From: Acidimicrobiia bacterium
Lineage (GTDB): Bacteria > Actinomycetota > Acidimicrobiia > Spongiisociales > ZC4RG35
Direction: 5' to 3'
NCBI GenBank assembly: GCA_029865445.1
Contig: JAOUGY010000009.1
Coordinates: 1-23,687, forward strand
DNA: 23,687 nt
Part shown: positions 7,388-15,125 of the stretch, piece after piece
Numbering within the stretch: the first letter of the stretch is position 1
Layout: each line of letters starts with the position of its first letter
Notes under the pieces: model-generated
What the model saw: only the letters and a program-made list of their open reading frames with translations
Databases searched by the model: none
Told to the model about the DNA's origin: nothing
Position numbers and translations under genes: made by a program

Positions 7388-7719
7388 GGGAACCAGGGGA
7401 CCCCTGGCGCGCCGCCGCCGAGAGCTGGTCGGACGTCGGAGACAAGCTGCGCGACAAGTACTCCGAGCTGGTCGGCGACGACGGCCCATCCGAGAACGAC
7501 GTTCGATCCGCGTTGAAGACACTCGGGACCGCGGTCCAGGCCGTTTTCGACTCGTTGGGTGCCGCCATGCGCGACCCCGAGGTTCGAACGCAGGTGAAGG
7601 ACGCCACCGCCGGTTTCGCATCGGCGGTGGGCCAGACCTTCAGCGAACTCGGCGAAGAGATACGCCGGGCGGCCGGGTCTCCCCCCGAAGGCCCCGTAGA
7701 TGCCGACTCGGAAGAGTGA
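7363..7719 (+). CDS. Small helical acidic protein, function unknown
   Basis: I do not recognise a named family. The 118-residue product is predicted to be mostly amphipathic helix, with an acidic N-terminus (EEHTHDPREPGDPWRAAAES), two or three long helices (VRSALKTLGTAVQAVFDSLG; VKDATAGFASAVGQTFSELG) and a disordered acidic tail ending in DADSEE. No signal peptide or membrane segment is seen. Such proteins occur in actinobacteria as uncharacterised coiled or lipid-associated helical proteins, but I cannot assign a role. GTG 7363 is the only reasonable start, 7 bases after TACCAT; a longer upstream frame runs antisense to the exonuclease gene. It is followed after 9 bases by the sulfurtransferase gene and is probably co-transcribed with it. 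Confidence 0.65.
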   Translation: MEEHTHDPREPGDPWRAAAESWSDVGDKLRDKYSELVGDDGPSENDVRSALKTLGTAVQAVFDSLGAAMRDPEVRTQVKDATAGFASAVGQTFSELGEEIRRAAGSPPEGPVDADSEE

Positions 7720-7728
7720 CCCGACGCC

Positions 7729-8550
7729 GTGACGACGCCGCCGCTCGTTTCGGTCGCCGAACTGGCGACCTCGTCGCACCCCCGCGTGTTCGACACCCGG
7801 TGGTACCTCGCCGATCATGACCGCGGGCGCGCCGAATACGCCCGGGGCCACATCCCAGGAGCCGTGTTCGTCGACCTGGAGACCCAGCTCAGCGCCCGCC
7901 GCGGGCCCGGTCGACACCCGTTGCCCTCGCCGGTCCGTTTCGCAGCCACATTGGGACGCCTTGGCGTCACTCCGGAGTCCAGCGTCGTCGTCTACGACGA
8001 TGCGGGCGGTGCCATCGCCGCGCGGATGTGGTGGATGATGCGAGCACTGGGCCACATGGACGTGCGCGTCCTCGACGGCGGATACCAGGCATGGACCGCA
8101 GCCGGCCACGCGGTGAGCACCGACTCCCCAACCGTGGAACCGGTGCCGTACCCGGTGCTCATGTCAGATTGGCCGCTGACGGTGACCGCCGACGAAGTCG
8201 CAGCCGGAGGGCGGGTCACCCTCGTCGACGCCCGCGCACCCGAACGCTATCGAGGCGATACCGAACCGGTCGACGCCCGGGCAGGCCACATCCCAGGGGC
8301 AGTGAACGTTCCCCACGCCGCCAACCTCGACCCAAACGGCCTCCATCTTCCTCGCGACGTCCTGGCGGACCGATACGCCGGAATCGGTCCGGACCCAATC
8401 GTCTATTGCGGAAGCGGGGTCACTGCCTGCGCCGATATCCTCGCCATGGAGACGGTCGGTATCACCGGAGTTCGCCTGTACCCAGGGTCGTGGAGTGATT
8501 GGTCCTCCGATCCGGAGCGACCCGTCGCCACCGGCGATCTGCCCGGATGA
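7729..8550 (+). CDS. Thiosulfate/3-mercaptopyruvate sulfurtransferase (tandem rhodanese)
   Basis: The protein transfers a sulfane sulfur from thiosulfate or 3-mercaptopyruvate to an acceptor such as cyanide or a thiol. It is 273 residues with two rhodanese domains. The N-terminal one (about 5-130) has FDTRW, ARGHIPGAVFVDL and VYDDAGG at the cysteine position, so it is catalytically inactive. The C-terminal one (about 150-270) has VDARAPERYRG, AGHIPGAVNVPH and the loop CGSGVTA with catalytic Cys227. CGSGVTA resembles the 3-mercaptopyruvate type (SseA), but substrate preference cannot be settled from this alone. Start GTG 7729 has GAAGAG at 7711-7716 as a weak ribosome-binding site. The stop overlaps the next start by ATGA. 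Confidence 0.93.
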   Translation: MTTPPLVSVAELATSSHPRVFDTRWYLADHDRGRAEYARGHIPGAVFVDLETQLSARRGPGRHPLPSPVRFAATLGRLGVTPESSVVVYDDAGGAIAARMWWMMRALGHMDVRVLDGGYQAWTAAGHAVSTDSPTVEPVPYPVLMSDWPLTVTADEVAAGGRVTLVDARAPERYRGDTEPVDARAGHIPGAVNVPHAANLDPNGLHLPRDVLADRYAGIGPDPIVYCGSGVTACADILAMETVGITGVRLYPGSWSDWSSDPERPVATGDLPG

Positions 8551-9518
8551 TGGACGAGGCGACCCTCGCAGCGATCGAAGCCACGGACTTCCCCGCCCTC
8601 CAACGGATCATCGACGGCCACTGCCAGACCCGTGACTGGGGGGCGCTCGACCGTCTCCGCCTGCACTGCCGGCACGCTCTCGAGCGCGGAAAACAGTTGT
8701 GGGGGGTCGAGGAGCACATCAGGTACCGCCTGACCCTCGAGGCGCCGGGTGACATCGCTGCGGCAGTCGTCGGCGAAGGCCCGGCGCGCTTCACCCTGGG
8801 ACCTCTCACCGAGGTGGCGGCCTCCTCCCACAGCTGGGCCGAACTCGAACCGTGGCTCGACCCGAGCCCATGGCGCGACACCGTCGCCCACGAACGGGTG
8901 ATGAGAGGCGAGGACCTCTCCGGGTGGGACGCAGCCGTGTTCGACATCCCGCTCCAGATCCAGGACTGGGAGCCCCGGTATCCCCTCGCCGAGTACAAGG
9001 CCGACCGGGTCGAACAGGCCTCGCCCACCATGCCACCAACCACGATCCAGACCCTGGGACCACCCGGGCGGCCCGCCGATGAGCACGAATCGGAAGAAGC
9101 CCTCCACGCCGTGACCGCGGTATGGGTGGAGCAGTCCAGCGGCAGATGCGAGACGCGAGTCGTCGAAGGCGATGCGGGTTCGGCCATCGCCGCGTTCGGC
9201 CTCCGAGAAGCCGGGATGGCCAGGGTCGAGCCATCCGACGCCCTCGCCTGGCTCGGATGGGCCGGCTCGGTCGGGGGCCGGCACGGGCGGCGCAGAGGCG
9301 CCGCGGCGGGGCGGTTTTCGGCGTGGTGGGCAGTTGCTCACCTCGCAGCCGTCGATTGGCCCGTAGAACCCGAAGAACTCGGCTCCGCCATCGGCGAACT
9401 CACGTGGTACCTGTGGTCCGACGGGTCGACCGGTGGCTGGCGGTTGAACCTCGCCGTCGAAGACCCCGACCACGGCCTGGCCTGGGCGATCGCGTCGGTC
9501 GACACCGACGACGACTGA
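8547..9518 (+). CDS. Conserved actinobacterial protein of unknown function, coupled to sulfurtransferase
   Basis: I do not recognise the family. The product is 323 residues, soluble, and rich in Trp, Ala and acidic residues, with no signal peptide or transmembrane segment. An N-terminal helical half (about 1-100: ALQRIIDGHCQTRDWGALDR; RLHCRHALERGKQLWGVEEH) resembles helical-repeat packing. The C-terminal half has a Trp-rich region (ALAWLGWAGSVGGRHGRRRG; FSAWWAVAHLAAVDWP) and an acidic end. Start ATG 8547 overlaps the sulfurtransferase stop (ATGA), showing translational coupling and suggesting a related role. The codon pattern and unbroken reading support a real gene. It ends one base before the stop of the convergent LLM gene, leaving no room for a terminator. 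Confidence 0.82.
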   Translation: MMDEATLAAIEATDFPALQRIIDGHCQTRDWGALDRLRLHCRHALERGKQLWGVEEHIRYRLTLEAPGDIAAAVVGEGPARFTLGPLTEVAASSHSWAELEPWLDPSPWRDTVAHERVMRGEDLSGWDAAVFDIPLQIQDWEPRYPLAEYKADRVEQASPTMPPTTIQTLGPPGRPADEHESEEALHAVTAVWVEQSSGRCETRVVEGDAGSAIAAFGLREAGMARVEPSDALAWLGWAGSVGGRHGRRRGAAAGRFSAWWAVAHLAAVDWPVEPEELGSAIGELTWYLWSDGSTGGWRLNLAVEDPDHGLAWAIASVDTDDD

Positions 9519-9519
9519 A

Positions 9520-10653
9520 TCATCCCTCTCCTGAACGCAACTTCCTGATGATCCCGGGCATCGTCCGAAACGCATACGCGGCGGCGCGCCTCGACACGAT
9601 CGGTGACACCGGCGAAAGCACAGCGTGCCTGAGCCCAGCCTCCCCGAGCTCACGGAGCGCCGCAACCACCTGATCCGGGGTTCCCGCGATCAGGTTGGAC
9701 GCCACCACGGAGGCCGGAACCCGTTCGATGGCCGACTCGACCTCGGCCCGGCTGTAGGCGGTCGGGATGATCTCGGTCATGCCGCCGAATCCTTCGCCGA
9801 ACGGGTGCGTGAGCCCACGGGCTTGCCACATGTAGTCCGGGGCCAGCAAGCCGAGGTAGCGCACCGCCGGATGTGAAACCTGACGCTCGACATCGGCCTC
9901 GTTCCGGCCCACGAGGTAGAAGACCTGCATCGACGGTACGATCGCCGAAGGGTCACGACCCCAGTCGACGGCCGAAGCCTTGACCCGAGCCAGTGACCGG
10001 GCGTAGTCGTCGGGGGCCATGGGCAGAGCCGGATACCAGCCGTCTGCGAACCGTCCCGTGAGCCGGAGCATGCGCGGACCGTGGGCGGCAACCCACAGCC
10101 GGGGCGTACCGGCCTTCCCGGCCTTCAGATCGAAAACCGCCCCGTCGAGGTTGTAGAAGGTGCCTTCGAAGTCGATCGGGCCATCGGCATCGAAACACAG
10201 CCTGATCACCTGAAGTGCTTCTTCGAGACGCGAGACGGGACGGTCGAAGTTCAGCCCGTAGGGCGTGATGTTCTCCGCCTCGCCGGAACCGATCCCGAGA
10301 ATCGGAGCGTGGCGGGTGAGGTGGCTGAGGGTCAAGGCAGCCTGAGCGAGCAGCACCGGATGCCGGCGCACGGGTTCGGTGACGCCGATCCCCAAGCGCA
10401 TGCGACCCAACCGAGTTGCGAAGTGCCCCGCGTAGACCTGCCAGTCGTAGAACGCGTCCGCCGAGGATGAACCCCTCGCCATCCAGGTGAACTCCGGCGT
10501 CCACATCGACCGAGGAAAGAAGCCGGTGAAGTGATCGACCATCCAGGCCGACTCGGCACCGAACAACCGACCGATCCTCACGAAGGCATTCGACGCGGCC
10601 AGTGGGGGCGACGTGCCGACCGAGATTCCGACGTCTATCCGTGGGTGATGCAC
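9520..10653 (-). CDS. LLM-class (luciferase-like) F420-type oxidoreductase
   Basis: This 377-residue TIM-barrel protein belongs to the luciferase-like monooxygenase superfamily and resembles F420-dependent methylene-tetrahydromethanopterin reductase-like enzymes. Features: AESAWMVDHFTGFFP (first strands and metal-free active-site region), RMRLGIGVTEPVRRHPVLLA, then ILGIGSGEAENITPYGLNFD, typical of the family, and LWVAAHGPRMLRLTGRFADG near the cofactor phosphate site. Such enzymes reduce or oxidise small organic molecules with F420 or FMN; the substrate is unknown. GTG 10653 was chosen because TAGCCT (10665 down to 10660) lies 6 bases upstream, giving a leaderless transcript. The gene is independent of its convergent neighbour, with only one base between the two stops. 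Confidence 0.9.
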   Translation of the reverse strand: MHHPRIDVGISVGTSPPLAASNAFVRIGRLFGAESAWMVDHFTGFFPRSMWTPEFTWMARGSSSADAFYDWQVYAGHFATRLGRMRLGIGVTEPVRRHPVLLAQAALTLSHLTRHAPILGIGSGEAENITPYGLNFDRPVSRLEEALQVIRLCFDADGPIDFEGTFYNLDGAVFDLKAGKAGTPRLWVAAHGPRMLRLTGRFADGWYPALPMAPDDYARSLARVKASAVDWGRDPSAIVPSMQVFYLVGRNEADVERQVSHPAVRYLGLLAPDYMWQARGLTHPFGEGFGGMTEIIPTAYSRAEVESAIERVPASVVASNLIAGTPDQVVAALRELGEAGLRHAVLSPVSPIVSRRAAAYAFRTMPGIIRKLRSGEG

Positions 10654-10693
10654 CCGGGGAGGCTACCGGGTGAATCCACACACGGTTCGCGGG

Positions 10694-12214
10694 TCAGGCC
10701 ACGCTCACACGCACGCTGTGATAGCCCGTGGCACCATCCGGTGCGGGCGGAGCCACCGCCTCGGTTTGGGTCTGACCATCCCCGTCCGTGGCACGGACCT
10801 GGATGACATAGGTGCCAGGGGCAGGGTCCCAGGCCAGGTTCCATTGGATCCAGGCGTCTTTCGACAACGGATCCGACAGCTCTGCCTCGACCCAGTCGCC
10901 CTCGTCGATCCGGACCTCTACCCGGGAGATGCCGCGTCCCGGCGCCCACGCCACGCCGGCGATCGCTCTCGGCCCGGCGGCCGCCGTGCCAACGGGCGTG
11001 TCGATGCGAGACTGAGTTTTGATCGGGGCTTCCTTGGCCCATCCGCGCGGGATCCAATACGCATCGAATCCGTCCCACGTGGTGAGCTCGATGTCCTGGA
11101 GCCACTTCGTGGCCGAGACATACCCGTACAGCCCCGACACGACGAGTCTCGCCGGGAACCCGTGTTCGAAGGGAAGCGGCTCACCGTTCATACCCACCGC
11201 CAGCAGCGCTTCCCGACCGTCGTAGACGGCGTCGATCGGGAAGCCAACGGTGAAGTCGTCGACCGAACGGGCTACCAGCTGTTCGGCGCCGTCGCCCACT
11301 CCCGCCAGGTCGACCACGTCCTTCAGCGGGACGCCCAACCATCGGGCGTTGCCAACGAGTCCGCCGCCAACGTCGTTGGAGACGCAGCTGATCGTGATGT
11401 ATCGCTCGACCATGGGCATGTCGAGGATGTCCTGATAGGTGAGCGAGACCTCACGCCCGACCCTCCCCTTCAGGTGAAGCGTCCACGTGGCGAGGTCGAC
11501 CTGGGGCACCGTCAAGGGCGCCGTGTCGATCCTGTAGAAGTCCTCGTTCGAAACGATGATTGGCGTTATCCCCTCGACGGCCAGGTCCGATGCGGCGTCC
11601 GCCGGACCGACCACCTCGACCGCAGCCGGGAGCACGACCTCGTCACGCCGCGCCAGCATGATGCGGGTCCTCTCGGCTAGATACCGTCCCCCGGCCGCAG
11701 CCACCACAGCGAGCGCCGCGACCGCTCCGGCCCGGCCGAGGAACGCCCGCCGGGAAGGGTCCGCCTCGGCCCGTGGCCGTTTCAACCAGCCGGTGACGGC
11801 GAAACCGACGGCGGCCGACACGGCACCGTTCGCCAGAGCCGCCACAACAGATGTGTTGGGGTTTCTGGCCGCAGCGAGGGCGGCGATGAGACCGAACGCT
11901 CCGAACACCGCTGCCCGGACTCCCTTGCCTGCCCGGCCGACCGCCATACCCAGCGCCAGCGCGACGACGACGATCCCGACCGCCAACACGAGCTTGTCGG
12001 CTGTACCGAAGGTGGCGATCGCCCAGTCCTTGATCGGCTTGGGAACCGTGTCGATGACGAATGTGGCGATGCCCAGTACGAGCGAAGGGACGGAGTCGAC
12101 GAGCCCCGCCGACAACTCGGAGGCAGCCAGGGCGGCTGCGACCCCCAACGCTCCGGCGGCAGCCGGAGGGCCGGGAGTCCGTTCCACCTCCGGGCTCTGT
12201 TCGGTGATCTGCAT
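10694..12214 (-). CDS. Membrane-anchored sulfite-oxidase-family molybdopterin oxidoreductase with internal Tat motif
   Basis: The C-terminal half is a sulfite oxidase-type molybdopterin domain, with Cys277 (YITISCVSND) as the likely molybdenum ligand, GNARWLGVPLKDV, and GFPARLVVSGLYGYVSATKW. A Mo-co dimerisation domain follows from about 395 to 506. The N-terminal 145 residues form several hydrophobic helices (clear ones near 76-93, 100-117 and 122-142, and a weaker one near 21-38). Then comes a twin-arginine motif SRRAFLGRAG (154-163) and a further hydrophobic helix (164-176). The catalytic domain is therefore probably exported folded through Tat. Electron partner and substrate are unknown. 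The ATG lies 6 bases after TACATT (12226 down to 12221), suggesting a leaderless transcript. Total length is 506 residues. Confidence 0.92.
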   Translation of the reverse strand: MQITEQSPEVERTPGPPAAAGALGVAAALAASELSAGLVDSVPSLVLGIATFVIDTVPKPIKDWAIATFGTADKLVLAVGIVVVALALGMAVGRAGKGVRAAVFGAFGLIAALAAARNPNTSVVAALANGAVSAAVGFAVTGWLKRPRAEADPSRRAFLGRAGAVAALAVVAAAGGRYLAERTRIMLARRDEVVLPAAVEVVGPADAASDLAVEGITPIIVSNEDFYRIDTAPLTVPQVDLATWTLHLKGRVGREVSLTYQDILDMPMVERYITISCVSNDVGGGLVGNARWLGVPLKDVVDLAGVGDGAEQLVARSVDDFTVGFPIDAVYDGREALLAVGMNGEPLPFEHGFPARLVVSGLYGYVSATKWLQDIELTTWDGFDAYWIPRGWAKEAPIKTQSRIDTPVGTAAAGPRAIAGVAWAPGRGISRVEVRIDEGDWVEAELSDPLSKDAWIQWNLAWDPAPGTYVIQVRATDGDGQTQTEAVAPPAPDGATGYHSVRVSVA

Positions 12215-12220
12215 GCCGAC

Positions 12221-12255
12221 AATGTAAGGAGAGTCCGAATGTCAGGAGAAGTCCG
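12221..12255. repeat. Adjacent tandem direct repeat upstream of the molybdoenzyme gene
   Basis: AATGTAAGGAGAGTCCG (12221-12237) is followed immediately by AATGTCAGGAGAAGTCCG (12238-12255). The copies differ by one substitution and one inserted base. Read leftward, the first copy contains the TACATT -10 of the molybdoenzyme gene at 12214. Two helical-turn-spaced copies fit an operator for a direct-repeat-binding regulator, or a local duplication. AGGAG recurs once more at 12262-12266. Confidence 0.65.
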
Positions 12256-12340
12256 GACGGCAGGAGTTTCGCGGCTGTTCACTGAGCCGGCGCCGCAAGG
12301 CGGCTGAGCGGAGGGAGGTGGGCGTTAGATTTCGACGCTG

Positions 12341-13000
12341 ATGCCGGATCCCCGCTCAGCCCTCCGCAACCGCGCGCTGTCCATCGGGCTTTCCACGGTG
12401 CCGTTCGGTCTTGCCTTCGGAGTTGCCTGCGCGCAAGCAGGCCTCGAGTGGTGGGAGGCGGCCGGGTTTTCGACCGTCGTATTCGGTGGCAGCGCCCAAT
12501 TCGCCGCCGTAGGCGTACTGGCGGATGGCGGAGCCGTCGGTGCCGCCATCGCTGCCGGGGCGCTGCTCAATCTCCGATCGGTTGCTTTCGGGCTGCTCCT
12601 GGCACCCAGCCTCCAAGGTCCCTTGTGGTGGCGCGCACTCGTGTCCCAGTGGATGATCGACGAGTCCACGGCAGTAGCGGTCAGCGCCGATGATCCGGTG
12701 CTGCGTCGCTATGGCTATCTGGCCGGCGGGTTGTCGGTGTTCGTGCTCTGGAACGCTGCCACGCTGGTGGGCGTGCTCGCGCTGGGACGGGCCGGTGATC
12801 TCGTGACGCGCTGGGGCCTCGACGCAACCATTCCGGCGGCATTTCTCGCGCTGTTGTGGCCTCGACTCGCCGACCCGGCGCAGCGTCGGGCCATGGCGCT
12901 CGGTGTGGCCATCGCCATCGCCCTCACCCCGATCGCACCGCCCGGGATTCCCATCGTGGCTGCAGTTCTCGGCGTCCTCGCGGGGCTCGAGCGCTCATGA
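12341..13000 (+). CDS. azlC: AzlC-family branched-chain amino acid export permease
   Basis: AzlC is the large inner-membrane subunit of the AzlCD exporter for branched-chain amino acids. The 219-residue product has the family's first-helix signature TVPFGLAFGVACAQAGLEWW, the GGSAQFAAVGVLADGG segment, LLNLRSVAFGLLLAPSLQ, and several further hydrophobic helices to the end (GIPIVAAVLGVLAGLE). Length is slightly short of the usual 230-240. ATG 12341 lies 9 bases after TAGATT (12326-12331), so the transcript may have little or no leader. A GGAGGGAGG tract further upstream is too far to serve as ribosome-binding site. The stop overlaps the azlD start by ATGA. Substrate is inferred from the family. 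Confidence 0.92.
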   Translation: MPDPRSALRNRALSIGLSTVPFGLAFGVACAQAGLEWWEAAGFSTVVFGGSAQFAAVGVLADGGAVGAAIAAGALLNLRSVAFGLLLAPSLQGPLWWRALVSQWMIDESTAVAVSADDPVLRRYGYLAGGLSVFVLWNAATLVGVLALGRAGDLVTRWGLDATIPAAFLALLWPRLADPAQRRAMALGVAIAIALTPIAPPGIPIVAAVLGVLAGLERS

Positions 13001-13308
13001 GTCCCGCCACGCTCACGTTTCTGGGGCTCGGACTCTTGTCGTATGCGTTCAAAGCGGCGGGACCGTTGCTCCTTGGCGGCCGGCGGATGCCCCGATCGCT
13101 CGAACGACTGGCGACGCTCGTCCCTGGCCCGCTGCTGGCGGCACTGGTCATCGCGTCGAGCATCGTGGTCGACCGGTCCTTCGTCTTCGACGCTCGCCTG
13201 GCGGGCCTGGCCGCTGCGGCGATCGCCCTGAGGTTGCGGGCCAACTTCGTGGTCGTGGTGATCGTCGCCGCCGCCACCACCGCCGTGGCCCGGGCGGTCC
13301 TCGGTTGA
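12997..13308 (+). CDS. azlD: AzlD-family small subunit of branched-chain amino acid exporter
   Basis: This 103-residue membrane protein is the small partner of AzlC. It shows the expected pattern: helix 1 (TFLGLGLLSYAFKAAGPLLL), the conserved loop GRRMPRSLERLATLVPGPLL, then helices ALVIASSIVV, LAGLAAAAIALRLRANFV and VVIVAAATTAVARAVLG. ATG 12997 overlaps the azlC stop by four bases (ATGA), the usual arrangement. The pair should work as one complex in the cytoplasmic membrane. Confidence 0.92.
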   Translation: MSPATLTFLGLGLLSYAFKAAGPLLLGGRRMPRSLERLATLVPGPLLAALVIASSIVVDRSFVFDARLAGLAAAAIALRLRANFVVVVIVAAATTAVARAVLG

Positions 13309-13321
13309 TACGCTCCGCCCC

Positions 13322-13930
13322 ATGGATGTGGTCGTGGGCGACGATGGACTGGAGCGATGCTGGTGGGGGGCGTCAACCCCCGACTATGCCCGCTACCACG
13401 ACAGCGAATGGGGATTCGGTGTCACCGATGACAACCGGCTGTTCGAGAAGGTGTGTCTCGAGGGGTTTCAAGCCGGACTGTCCTGGCTGACGATCCTCCG
13501 CAAACGCGAGAACTTCCGCGCCGCCTTCGCCGGGTTCGATCCCACCCTCGTCGCCGAATTCAAAGAGAGCGACGTCGAGCGACTGCTGGCCGACGCGGGA
13601 ATCGTCCGCCACGCCGGAAAGATCCGGTCGACGATCAACAACGCGGGACGGGCCATCGAATTGATCGACGAGTATGGATCGCTGGCCGCCTACTTCTGGC
13701 CTCACGCCGATCCGGGTTCCGCGCCGCCCGAAACGATCCCGGCCACGACGCCGGCATCGACCAGCCTCTCGAAGGAACTCAAGCGGCGGGGGTGGTCGTT
13801 CGTCGGTCCCACGACCATTTACGCCTTCATGCAGGCCATGGGGCTCGTGAACGATCACCTAGCCGGTTGCCACGTCCGGGAGGATGCCGAACGGTCACGG
13901 TTGTCGGCCCGGAAACGTGTGCTGGATTGA
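13322..13930 (+). CDS. tag: DNA-3-methyladenine glycosylase I
   Basis: Tag removes 3-methyladenine from alkylated DNA and starts base excision repair. The 202-residue protein aligns with E. coli Tag throughout: ERCWWG, YHDSEWGFGVTDDNRLFEKV, LEGFQAGLSWLTILRKRENF, DAGIVRHAGKI, FVGPTTIYAFMQAMGLVNDH. The zinc ligands are present as Cys13, His26, His179 and Cys183, and the catalytic glutamate equivalent to E. coli Glu38 is Glu47. Length is slightly above the E. coli protein because of a short N-terminal extension and tail. ATG 13322 lies 7 bases after TACGCT (13309-13314), a leaderless-promoter arrangement, so it can be expressed independently of azlCD just upstream. Confidence 0.97.
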   Translation: MDVVVGDDGLERCWWGASTPDYARYHDSEWGFGVTDDNRLFEKVCLEGFQAGLSWLTILRKRENFRAAFAGFDPTLVAEFKESDVERLLADAGIVRHAGKIRSTINNAGRAIELIDEYGSLAAYFWPHADPGSAPPETIPATTPASTSLSKELKRRGWSFVGPTTIYAFMQAMGLVNDHLAGCHVREDAERSRLSARKRVLD

Positions 13931-13967
13931 GCCGACGGGGCCCGCAATACAGCGGTATGGTGCCGCG

Positions 13968-15104
13968 GTGGCCGTGACCCCCCCTTCCTTCACGATCGGG
14001 ATCGAAGAGGAATATCTTCTCGTCGATCGCCAAACCCGAAACCTCGTTGCCGACCCGCACCCCGACCTGTGGGAGGATGCCCACCGGCGGCTCGGGTCGG
14101 CGGTCATGCCGGAGTTGCTGAAAGCACAGATCGAAATCGCCACCCGACCACACTCGGACACGAGCGCCCTCCGAGACGACTTGAAGGCGATGCGGTCGGA
14201 GGTGTCGAACGCAGCTTCCAAGTTCGATGCCGCCATCATTGCGTCCTCGACCCACCCGTTCGCCCTGTGGTGGGAGCAACAACACACCGACAAGGACCGG
14301 TATCTGCTCCTGGCCCAGGACCTGGCCGTGGTGGGTCAGCGGTTGGTCATCTGCGGGATGCACGTGCATGTCGCCATCGAGGACCCGGACCTCCGGATCG
14401 ACCTCATGAATCAGGTCACATACTTCCTGCCTCACCTCCTTGCGTTGTCGACCTCATCGCCGTTCTGGGGAAGCCGCAACACCGGGCTCAAGAGCTACCG
14501 CATGAATGTGTTCCGCACGCTCCCCCGCACGGGGTTTCCCGAGCACTTCGAGTCTTGGGCGGAGTATCAGCGCCATGTCGACGTGCTCGTCAACGCCGGT
14601 CTCATCGAGGACTCGTCCAAACTGTGGTGGGATGTCCGCCCTTCGGCCAGGTACCCGACGCTGGAGATGAGGGTCTGCGACATCTGCACCCGCTGGGAGG
14701 ATGCAATCGCCATCGCCTCGTTGTACCGGTGTCTCTTGCACATGCTGTACAGGTTGCGGCGGGACAATCAGCGTTGGCGGACCTACGCCAACATGCTCGT
14801 GTCGGAGAATCTGTGGCGTGCCCAGCGTTATGGGGTCGAAGCCAGCCTCATGGATTTCGGCGAGTCCACCTTGGTGCCGTTCGCCGATCTCGCCGACGAA
14901 ATGGCGTTCCTCGTTCAGCCCGATGCCGAGATCCTCGGGTGCGTCGACGAGATCGACCACATCCGCACCATCGCACGAGACGGCACGTCGGCACGTCGTC
15001 AGGTCGAGACGTACACGGCTGCCCTGGCTTCCGGCGCCGGCGAGTCCGAGGCCTTGCAGGCCGTCGTGGACGAACTCATCCGCGACACCACCCTCGGCCT
15101 CTGA
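13968..15104 (+). CDS. YbdK-type carboxylate-amine ligase (glutamate-cysteine ligase GCS2 family)
   Basis: The family makes gamma-glutamyl or related amide bonds using ATP; E. coli YbdK has weak glutamate-cysteine ligase activity. The 378-residue product has the family opening FTIGIEEEYLLVDRQTRNLV, then KAQIEIATRPHSD, ICGMHVHVAIED, LALSTSSPFWGSRNTGLKSYR, SARYPTLEMRVCD and the C-terminal helical region. GTG 13968 was chosen because TATGGT (13956-13961) ends 6 bases upstream; GTG 13974 is an alternative two codons on. A longer frame back to 13884 overlaps tag and is unlikely. Actinobacteria usually make mycothiol rather than glutathione, so the substrate may not be cysteine. It is probably transcribed separately from tag. 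Confidence 0.9.
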   Translation: MAVTPPSFTIGIEEEYLLVDRQTRNLVADPHPDLWEDAHRRLGSAVMPELLKAQIEIATRPHSDTSALRDDLKAMRSEVSNAASKFDAAIIASSTHPFALWWEQQHTDKDRYLLLAQDLAVVGQRLVICGMHVHVAIEDPDLRIDLMNQVTYFLPHLLALSTSSPFWGSRNTGLKSYRMNVFRTLPRTGFPEHFESWAEYQRHVDVLVNAGLIEDSSKLWWDVRPSARYPTLEMRVCDICTRWEDAIAIASLYRCLLHMLYRLRRDNQRWRTYANMLVSENLWRAQRYGVEASLMDFGESTLVPFADLADEMAFLVQPDAEILGCVDEIDHIRTIARDGTSARRQVETYTAALASGAGESEALQAVVDELIRDTTLGL

Positions 15105-15125
15105 GGGCGGCCGCCCCGGTGGGGG

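Noticed and set aside
7375..8109. Long N-terminal extension of the exonuclease frame
   Set aside because: It is antisense to the sulfurtransferase and helical-protein genes; the conserved domain begins at GTG 7374.
9518..9520. Possible terminator between the convergent unknown-protein and LLM genes
   Set aside because: Only one base separates the stops, and I found no hairpin in the flanking bases.
12290..12312. Small GCCGC-AAG-GCGGC hairpin before azlC
   Set aside because: A five-base stem in GC-rich DNA is expected by chance and has no companion signal.
15105..15118. Palindrome GGGCGGCCGCCC between convergent genes as a terminator
   Set aside because: It is a short palindrome with no room for a stable loop (four base pairs at most) and no T-tract.
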